A stretch of DNA of 5,051 nucleotides, from positions 1-5,051 of the forward strand of contig SPDF01000158.1 in the NCBI GenBank assembly GCA_004525055.1, given 5' to 3'. A program made the position numbers and the translations under genes. A model generated the notes under the pieces. That model did no database searches. It had not been told where the DNA came from and worked only from the letters and a program-made list of their open reading frames with translations. This document shows, in pieces, positions 1 through 5,051 of the stretch. The DNA is from Gemmatimonadales bacterium (lineage in GTDB: Bacteria > Gemmatimonadota > Gemmatimonadetes > Gemmatimonadales > GWC2-71-9). Each line of letters starts with the position of its first letter. The stretch's first letter is position 1.

Positions 1-954
1 GTCATCGAGCCCCTCCAGGCCGTACGCCAGGCGGTCGAACACGACGCGGTCCTCGGCGGCGGGATGCTCGGTCGTCTCGGTGGTGCCCGCCGGCATCATC
101 CAGGCGAAGATCGAGCCTATGAACAGCACCGCCCAGCCCGCCACCATCAAGAGGTGATGACCCCGCAGGGCCCAGAGGATGGAGATCGCGGCGGCGGCCA
201 GGCAGGCGCCGGCGAGCGCCAACGTTGTCAACTCCATCGTGCCCCACGCGGCGGCGGCCGGAGCCGCAGTAGCCGCCACCTCGTAGGGCGTGAGGAGGAA
301 TCCCCATCCGAGCACGAGCGCCACTCCCGCCAGCAAGAGGCCGAGATGCCGCCGCGCATGATCGGAAATCGCGGGTCGGCCCCCCTGCCACCGGACCGCG
401 CCGAGCACTGCGTAGATCACTCCCACCACTATCAGCGCGCCCCACGACAGCAGCCGAGCGAAGGAATGCAGCAGGACCCACAACGGAAGCTGTGCGACGA
501 AGACACCCAGATCTTTGTGGAGAAAGGGATCGGTCACGCCGTAGGTGACGCCCTGCCAGGCGAGGGCGACGACCGCCCAGTCGCGCCCTGCCCCGATGCC
601 GACGATGACGCCGAGGGCGATGCCCACGCCCACCGCCAGCGGAAGGAGGGTGGCGGGCGTGACCGCCTCGCGGATTTCGAGATTGGCCATTTGGCGGGAG
701 ATTTGGACGGAACCGATGGCGCGGTGGACGATCAGCAGGTGTCCGGTGAACCAGGCCGTGCCGAGGAGGACAGCCGCGGTGTCGAGGGTCAGGCGGAGGA
801 ATCGCACACCAGACACGAAGCTGGCCGCCTCGGGAACCAGGGCCCCGGCCCACCAGCGCTCGGCCAGAAAATCAGCGACCCATTGTCCCGCGAACAGCAA
901 GACGACGATGGCAGCTGCTGTCCCAACCAGCCAACGGCCGCGCGCGGCGGTCAT
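1..954 (-). CDS. UPF0182 (COG1615) family membrane protein, N-terminal part
   Basis: The first 318 residues of an uncharacterised integral membrane protein; the frame is open at the left edge. Full-length UPF0182 proteins are usually about 900 residues: an N-terminal membrane domain followed by a large, probably extracytoplasmic, region. Seven hydrophobic segments are seen at roughly 8-30, 52-76, 100-122, 151-185, 203-223, 240-262 and 267-288, matching the family's seven-helix domain. Family-like motifs are WQGVTYGVTDPFLHKDLGVFVAQLP (133-157), resembling the conserved DPxFxxDvgFYvFxLP region, then ISDHARRHLGLLLA (196-209) ahead of helix 5, and DRVVFDRLAYGLEGLDD (302-318), resembling the conserved N-x-x-x-TR-x-AYGLD segment after helix 7. 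The ATG at 954 overlaps the mutase TGA (ATGA) and has AAGGG (964-960) five bases upstream. Function is unknown. Identity rests on remembered family motifs and topology. An overlapping open frame at 2-853 on the same strand is a shadow. Confidence 0.82.
   Translation of the reverse strand, partial: MTAARGRWLVGTAAAIVVLLFAGQWVADFLAERWWAGALVPEAASFVSGVRFLRLTLDTAAVLLGTAWFTGHLLIVHRAIGSVQISRQMANLEIREAVTPATLLPLAVGVGIALGVIVGIGAGRDWAVVALAWQGVTYGVTDPFLHKDLGVFVAQLPLWVLLHSFARLLSWGALIVVGVIYAVLGAVRWQGGRPAISDHARRHLGLLLAGVALVLGWGFLLTPYEVAATAAPAAAAWGTMELTTLALAGACLAAAAISILWALRGHHLLMVAGWAVLFIGSIFAWMMPAGTTETTEHPAAEDRVVFDRLAYGLEGLDD
951..954 (-). other. mutase stop / UPF0182 start overlap (ATGA)
   Basis: The mutase TGA (953-951) and the ATG of the UPF0182 gene (954-952) overlap as ATGA. 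A modest Shine-Dalgarno (AAGGG, 964-960) lies inside the mutase's last codons. This arrangement indicates co-transcription and probably translational coupling, and it supports the ATG as the true start of the membrane protein. Confidence 0.85.
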
Positions 955-2327
955 TCCGGCCCTTGGACGCCCCGCTCCGAGAGCCATTGCAGGACTTCGC
1001 GCTGGTATGCCGCGAGGGATCCCTCGTCCGTGGCTTCGAAGCGGAGCACGAGGATCGGTTGGGTGTTCGAGGCGCGGATCAGCCCCCACCCATGTGCGAA
1101 GGACATCCGCACACCATCGATGTCATTCACCGGATAGCGGGCGCGGAAATACTCGGTGGCTTCCGCGACAAGAGCGAACTTGCGGTCATCGGGACAGTCC
1201 ACCCGAATTTCAGGCGTCGCGAAGGTGGTGGGAAGGTCGGCGAGGTGCGTGGCCAGGCCATGGGGGCTGCGCGACACGATTTCCAGCAGGCGGGCCGCCG
1301 CGAAGAGCGCGTCGTCGAAGCCGAACCAGTCGCCGGCGAAGAACATGTGCCCGCTCATCTCGCCGGCGAGGACCGCGTCCTTCTCCTTCATCCGGGCCTT
1401 GATCAGCGAGTGCCCGGTCTTCCACATCTCGGGCTCGGCGCCGGCGTCGCGCAGTGCGGCGGGCAGCAGGTCTGAGCACTTCACATCGAAGATGACGCGC
1501 GCGCCGGGACCGAATCGCCGAACCGCGTCGCGCCCGAAGACGACGAGCAGTTGGTCGCCGAAGAGGATCCGCCCGGTCTCGTCGACTGCGCCAATCCGAT
1601 CGGCGTCGCCATCGAACGCGATCCCCAACTCCGCACCGCTCCGACGGACCTCGACCTGCAGGTCGACCAGGTTGGCCGGGACGGTCGGGTCCGGATGATG
1701 GTTGGGAAAGGTGCCGTCCGACTCACAGAACAGCGGGATGACCTCGGCGCCGAGGGCCCGGAGGGTCGAGACGGCGATGACGCTCCCGACCCCGTTCCCG
1801 CAATCCACCACCACGCGCACCGGCCGCGCGAGCTTGTGGCGCTCGACGATGGCGTCGCGATAGCGACCGAGGATGGAGCCGTCGGCGGTCTCCACGCCCG
1901 CCTTGGTGGGCGCCTGCTCGAGCGTGATGCGTTCGTAGAGTTCCTGGATCTCCTCGCCGTGGACCGACTCGCCCGCGAGGACCATCTTGAAACCGTTGAA
2001 CTCCGGTGGGTTGTGGGAGCCGGTCACCTGCACGCCCCCGTCCACCTTCAGCGCGTGCACCGCAAAGTAGAGTGCCGGCGTCGGCAGCTCACCCACGTCG
2101 ACCACTCGTGCCCCGGCGGAGGCCATGCCGGCGCGAAGCGCCGCGGCGAGAGCCACGCCCGAGGGGCGGTTGTCACGCCCAACGGCGAACACCGCGTCAC
2201 GCCCGAGCCGCTCGCCCCCGAACGCCGTCAACGCGCGGCCCAGTGCATGGGCGAATGCGGGGGTCAGTTCCACGCCGACGAGGCCGCGGATATCGTACTG
2301 TCGAAAAATGGATCGTGGGATGCGCAC
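951..2327 (-). CDS. phosphomannomutase/phosphoglucomutase (alpha-D-phosphohexomutase family)
   Basis: Cytosolic enzyme predicted to interconvert mannose-6-P and mannose-1-P and/or glucose-6-P and glucose-1-P through a phosphoserine and a glucose-1,6-bisphosphate-type intermediate, supplying GDP-mannose or UDP-glucose for polysaccharides. It has 458 residues, near Pseudomonas aeruginosa AlgC PMM/PGM (463). All four domain hallmarks are intact: N-terminal FRQYDIRG (8-15); active-site loop TGSHNPP (102-108) with phospho-acceptor Ser104; metal-binding DGDADR (239-244); sugar-recognition loop GEMSGH (322-327); and the C-terminal phosphate-binding loop RASNTQP (418-424). The GEMSGH loop fits a dual mannose/glucose enzyme of the AlgC/ManB type rather than a GlmM glucosamine mutase, but substrate preference cannot be proven from sequence, so no symbol is given. 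The start is GTG at 2327, fixed by the Shine-Dalgarno and by FRxYDIRG lying near the N-terminus. The TGA stop overlaps the next gene as ATGA, which suggests co-translation with it. Confidence 0.94.
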   Translation of the reverse strand: MRIPRSIFRQYDIRGLVGVELTPAFAHALGRALTAFGGERLGRDAVFAVGRDNRPSGVALAAALRAGMASAGARVVDVGELPTPALYFAVHALKVDGGVQVTGSHNPPEFNGFKMVLAGESVHGEEIQELYERITLEQAPTKAGVETADGSILGRYRDAIVERHKLARPVRVVVDCGNGVGSVIAVSTLRALGAEVIPLFCESDGTFPNHHPDPTVPANLVDLQVEVRRSGAELGIAFDGDADRIGAVDETGRILFGDQLLVVFGRDAVRRFGPGARVIFDVKCSDLLPAALRDAGAEPEMWKTGHSLIKARMKEKDAVLAGEMSGHMFFAGDWFGFDDALFAAARLLEIVSRSPHGLATHLADLPTTFATPEIRVDCPDDRKFALVAEATEYFRARYPVNDIDGVRMSFAHGWGLIRASNTQPILVLRFEATDEGSLAAYQREVLQWLSERGVQGPE

Positions 2328-2360
2328 CGTGCCTCCCGGCCGGATAGGGTGTTGGCCGGC
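2328..2360 (-). promoter_or_regulatory. nuoN-mutase intergenic spacer with ribosome binding site
   Basis: This 33-bp spacer is the only gap between genes. It carries GGGAGG (2337-2332), a good Shine-Dalgarno match four bases before the GTG start of the mutase, slightly closer than ideal. The nuoN stop TAG lies in the same reading frame as the mutase, and the eleven codons between contain no ATG, GTG or TTG. The GTG at 2327 is therefore the earliest possible start. A six-base inverted repeat (CCGGCC at 2359-2354, GGCCGG at 2341-2336) with a 12-base loop could form a hairpin whose 3' arm touches the Shine-Dalgarno. No T-run follows it, so it does not look like an intrinsic terminator. I see no -35/-10 promoter. 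Confidence 0.6.
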
Positions 2361-3848
2361 CTACTGGAAGGCCCGCTCGAAGAGCGAGGACGCGATTTCC
2401 ATGGTCCCGCTGAGCAGCGGCGGAGGCCAGACGCCGAGGACCAGGATGGCAGCCACGATGGCGCCGATGGCAACGGCGGCGCCTCGCGGCACCCGCGGCG
2501 CGTCCGGCGCGCCCTCGCGTGCCGGCTTCATGTACATCGCCATGATGACCGGCAAGTAATAGCCAGCGGACACCGCGCTGGCGAGCACCAGCACCACGGG
2601 AATCAGCCACTGGCCCGCGACGACGAGCGAGGTGAGGATCATCCACTTCCCGATGAAGCCGAACGTCCCAGGGAATCCCAGGAGGGAGAGAAGCACGATG
2701 GCGAACGCGGCCGCGGTCCAGGGCCGTGCCTTGGCGAGCCCGGCGAGATCGTCGGCCGTGAGATCACGCTCGCCTCCGCGCCCCAGTGCGGCCAGCAAGC
2801 CGAAGGCCGCGAGGCTGGTGAGCGCGTAGGCCAGCAGGTACACCAGCACCGACGCGGCACCGATGAGGGTGCCGGTCCAGACCGCCGCAAGCAGGTAGCC
2901 CGCGTGGGCCACGGAGCTGTACGCCAGCATCCGCTTCACCGTCCGCTGCGAGAGCGCCATCAGGTTTCCCGCCACCATCGTCGCGATGGCCAGAATCCCG
3001 AGCACGGGCTGCCACAGTGGGGATGCCGCCGGGAAGGTCACGATCAGCATGCGGGTAAGGGCCAGGAAGCCCGCCGCCTTGATTCCGGTGGCCATCGGGC
3101 CGGTCACGGGTGTCGGCGCGCCATCGTACACGTCGGGCGCCCACATATGGAACGGGACCACCGACACCTTGAAAAGGAACCCGATCAGCAGAAGGCTCAA
3201 CCCGAGGGAGGCCATGACCGGCAGGCTGCCGGGACCGAAGAAAGCCCCCGCCATGACGAGGTTCGTGGTACCGGTCACCCCATACACCAGCGCGATCCCG
3301 TACAGGAGGAATCCCGAGGCAAACGCCCCGATCAGGAAGTACTTGAGGCCCGCCTCGGCGGAATAGGGGCTCCGTCGATCATAGGCCGCGAGCACGTACG
3401 CGGCGACGGACATCACCTCGAGGCCGAGGAAGACCATGATGAGATCGTTCGCCCCGGCCAGCAACATCATCCCGACGGTCGCGAGCAGGATCAGCGTGTA
3501 GTACTCCGGCCCCCGAATTCCTTCCCGCTCGAGATAATCGAGCGAGAAGACGATGGTCGCCGCCGCGGCGAGCAGAAAGACGAAGTCGCCGAAGAACCGA
3601 TACCCATCGAGCGCCACCATCTGGGGAATGCCGGAAGAACTCGCGCCACCTCCCCACAACCAGAGGAGGGCGACCATCGCGGCCCCAACGCCCCCAAGGC
3701 TCAACCAGCCGGCCAGCCGAGAATCCTCCGCGGTTTCGTGCCTCCAGGCGTTGACGACGAGCACACCGAGCGCGGCCAGCGACAGTACCACCTCGGGGAG
3801 CAGGGCGAGCACCACGCCCGCGGGCGTGGTCGTATCGATCGGGTTCAC
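2361..3848 (-). CDS. nuoN: NADH-quinone oxidoreductase subunit N
   Basis: Complete NuoN/ND2 antiporter-like subunit of complex I, 495 residues, close to the usual 480-500. I chose the GTG at 3848-3846 because it forms a GTGA overlap with the nuoM stop. The frame is open further upstream, but that part lies inside nuoM and reads as arginine-rich non-membrane sequence. Only a weak G-run (3854-3859) precedes the start, so translation probably depends on coupling to nuoM. About 14 hydrophobic segments are seen, from residue ~10 to ~478. The proton-path residues expected from E. coli NuoN are present: E144 in FLGLEVMSVAAYVLAAY (E. coli E133), K227 in FLFKVSVVPFHMWAPDVYDG (K217), K257 in TGIKAAGF (K247) and K401 in GTFGFIGKW (K395). 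APDVYDGAPTPVTG (237-250) is diagnostic of the N subunit. It ends with TAG at 2363-2361. The gene completes the usual nuo operon order. Confidence 0.97.
   Translation of the reverse strand: MNPIDTTTPAGVVLALLPEVVLSLAALGVLVVNAWRHETAEDSRLAGWLSLGGVGAAMVALLWLWGGGASSSGIPQMVALDGYRFFGDFVFLLAAAATIVFSLDYLEREGIRGPEYYTLILLATVGMMLLAGANDLIMVFLGLEVMSVAAYVLAAYDRRSPYSAEAGLKYFLIGAFASGFLLYGIALVYGVTGTTNLVMAGAFFGPGSLPVMASLGLSLLLIGFLFKVSVVPFHMWAPDVYDGAPTPVTGPMATGIKAAGFLALTRMLIVTFPAASPLWQPVLGILAIATMVAGNLMALSQRTVKRMLAYSSVAHAGYLLAAVWTGTLIGAASVLVYLLAYALTSLAAFGLLAALGRGGERDLTADDLAGLAKARPWTAAAFAIVLLSLLGFPGTFGFIGKWMILTSLVVAGQWLIPVVLVLASAVSAGYYLPVIMAMYMKPAREGAPDAPRVPRGAAVAIGAIVAAILVLGVWPPPLLSGTMEIASSLFERAFQ
3845..3848 (-). 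other. nuoM stop / nuoN start overlap (GTGA)
   Basis: The last base pair of the nuoM TGA stop and the GTG start of nuoN share four bases, read GTGA on the minus strand. Such overlaps usually mean that ribosomes finishing the first gene re-initiate on the second. The upstream sequence has only a G-run and no clear GGAGG, which fits coupling and helps fix the nuoN start. It would also help keep the two complex I subunits in equal amounts. Confidence 0.85.
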
Positions 3849-5051
3849 TGGTGCCCCCCGGACCGGGGCGCCGACGTGGTCGGCACGCCCTGAGGCATGA
3901 CGTGCTGCACGCTCTCGACGAACTGGCGGCTGGTCGGCTCCATCCGCCGCAGTACCGGCGCCGGGTACAGCCCGAGCCAGATGATCCCGATGAGTAACGG
4001 AGCCAGGACGATCCACTCACGCGGCGTGAGGTCGGTCAGCTTCTCGTTCTCGGGCTTATCGAGCTTGTTGAAGATGATGCGCTGCAGCGCCCAGAGCAGG
4101 TACGCCGCGGCAAAGATCACCCCGGTGGTCGCGATGCCGGTGGCCCAGGGGAACCGGCCGAAACTGCCGAGCAGCACCAGGAACTCTCCGATGAACCCAT
4201 TGAGGCCCGGCAGGCCGATGGAGGACAGCGCGACGAGGGTGAAGACGAGGCTGAACATCGGGACGACCCGCGCGATCCCGCCGAAGGCTGAGATGTCCCG
4301 TGTATGCCGGCGCTCGTAGAGCATGCCAATGAGGAAGAAGAGCGCCCCGGTTGAGAGGCCGTGATTGATCATCACCATCAGGGCGCCTTGCACGCTTTGC
4401 AGCGTGGCGGCCCAGATGCCGAGCATCACGAACCCGAGGTGGCTGACCGACGAATAGGCCACCAGCTTCTTGATATCCGGTTGTACCATCGCCACCAGCG
4501 CACCATAGATGATGCCGACGACGGCGAGCACTACGGCGATGGTGGTCACCGCCGGGCTGAAGGCGATGTCCGGAAAGAACGGGATCGCGAAACGGAGAAA
4601 ACCGTAGGTCCCCATCTTGAGCAGCACACCGGCCAGGATGACCGATCCCGCGGTGGGTGCCTCGACGTGCGCATCGGGAAGCCAGGTATGGAACGGGAAG
4701 ATCGGCACCTTGATGGCAAACGCGAGGGCAAATGCCGCGAAGAGCCAGGGCGCCTTGTTCCCCACCGCCCCCGCGTTCTGCAGGATGTGGTTGTACGAGA
4801 AGCTCAGCACGCCGGTGGCATCCGCGATCCACCACACCATCACGAGGATGGCGACCAACATCAGCAGCGAGCCGACCATCGTGTAGATGAAGAACTTGAC
4901 GGAGGCGTACAGGCGATTGCTGCCGCCCCAGATCCCGATCAGGAAGTACATCGGGATCAGCATCAGTTCCCAGAACACATAGAACAGGAAGAGGTCGAGG
5001 CTGACGAAGACACCCAGGATGCCACTCAGCAGCACGAGGAGGAGGGCGTAA
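3845..5051 (-). CDS. nuoM: NADH-quinone oxidoreductase subunit M (5'-partial)
   Basis: Membrane-arm subunit of respiratory complex I (NuoM/ND4), one of three antiporter-like subunits that couple NADH oxidation and quinone reduction to proton translocation across the cytoplasmic membrane. About 401 residues are visible. The frame stays open to the right edge, so roughly the first 100 residues are missing (E. coli NuoM is about 509). Numbering from the GTG (Val) codon at 5035, which is internal and not the real start, family hallmarks are: FWELMLIPMYFLIGIWGG (22-38) with the channel glutamate E23 (E144 in E. coli); AIKVPIFPFHTWLPDAH (107-123) with K109 (K234); EAPTAGSVILAGVLLKMG with K140 (K265); and GLNGFIGEF with the terminal glutamate E284 (E407). 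Many hydrophobic helices follow one another, ending in a soluble tail of about 35 residues (PTTSAPRSGGHQ). The TGA stop overlaps the nuoN start. Assignment to M rather than L or N rests on these motifs and on gene order. Confidence 0.96.
   Translation of the reverse strand, partial: YALLLVLLSGILGVFVSLDLFLFYVFWELMLIPMYFLIGIWGGSNRLYASVKFFIYTMVGSLLMLVAILVMVWWIADATGVLSFSYNHILQNAGAVGNKAPWLFAAFALAFAIKVPIFPFHTWLPDAHVEAPTAGSVILAGVLLKMGTYGFLRFAIPFFPDIAFSPAVTTIAVVLAVVGIIYGALVAMVQPDIKKLVAYSSVSHLGFVMLGIWAATLQSVQGALMVMINHGLSTGALFFLIGMLYERRHTRDISAFGGIARVVPMFSLVFTLVALSSIGLPGLNGFIGEFLVLLGSFGRFPWATGIATTGVIFAAAYLLWALQRIIFNKLDKPENEKLTDLTPREWIVLAPLLIGIIWLGLYPAPVLRRMEPTSRQFVESVQHVMPQGVPTTSAPRSGGHQ

Noticed and set aside
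2..853. A 283-codon minus-strand frame at the left edge.
   Set aside because: It is out of frame with the ATG at 954, and its translation is Arg/Gly-rich with no structure. The frame starting at 954 gives seven membrane helices and UPF0182 motifs.
64..1402. Plus-strand open frames of 357 and 285 codons over the UPF0182 and mutase genes.
   Set aside because: Low-complexity, charged or Arg/Ser/Pro-rich translations with no hydrophobic or domain pattern. The minus-strand frames give coherent membrane and enzyme proteins.
1551..3893. A 780-codon open frame on the plus strand, antisense to nuoN and the mutase.
   Set aside because: Its translation is dominated by Arg, Gly, Glu, Asp and His with no recognisable domain, and it lies opposite two clearly genuine genes. 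Long antisense open frames are expected in GC-rich DNA where stop codons are scarce.
3849..4016. A 56-codon N-terminal extension of nuoN, starting at 4016.
   Set aside because: It overlaps the nuoM C-terminus out of frame and has an Arg/Ala-rich sequence unlike NuoN N-termini. The GTG at 3848 gives a normal-length protein and a GTGA overlap.
3146..4711. Similar DNA in nuoM (4687-4711) and nuoN (3146-3170), both beginning tatggaacggga, suggesting a repeat.
   Set aside because: It encodes the homologous KVPIFPFHTW and KVSVVPFHMW segments. NuoM and NuoN are ancient antiporter paralogues, so this is shared ancestry under constraint and not a mobile or recent repeat.

Overview
The window is a compact block of GC-rich bacterial core genome. 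All four genes read on the minus strand, so transcription runs from right to left in these coordinates. There are no RNA genes, mobile elements, CRISPR arrays or long non-coding stretches. The only real intergenic gap is 33 bp. The genes look native, with the same high-GC codon style throughout.

In transcription order: (1) nuoM, the NuoM/ND4 proton-pumping subunit of respiratory complex I, whose N-terminus lies beyond the right edge (3845-5051). (2) nuoN, the NuoN/ND2 subunit (2361-3848), starting at a GTG that overlaps the nuoM stop as GTGA. (3) A complete phosphomannomutase/phosphoglucomutase of the alpha-D-phosphohexomutase superfamily (951-2327), starting at a GTG 33 bp after the nuoN stop. 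(4) The first 318 residues of a UPF0182 (COG1615) polytopic membrane protein of unknown function (1-954), starting at an ATG that overlaps the mutase stop as ATGA and running off the left edge.

The overlaps and the short gap indicate one polycistronic unit with translational coupling. nuoM and nuoN build the distal part of the membrane arm of NADH:quinone oxidoreductase, and the proton-channel acidic and lysine residues are visible in both. The mutase interconverts hexose 6- and 1-phosphates to feed sugar-nucleotide and envelope polysaccharide synthesis. It and the UPF0182 protein have no known biochemical link to complex I, so they may simply be co-transcribed housekeeping genes.

The organism cannot be fixed from this sequence alone. 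High GC, a nuo operon ending ...nuoM-nuoN, an AlgC/ManB-like mutase and a UPF0182 protein together suggest a free-living respiring bacterium. Gemmatimonadota is my leading guess, with actinobacterial, Chloroflexota or other high-GC lineages as alternatives. I see no convincing previously undescribed system here. The most notable points are the linkage of the uncharacterised UPF0182 gene to the complex I operon and the tight stop/start overlaps.
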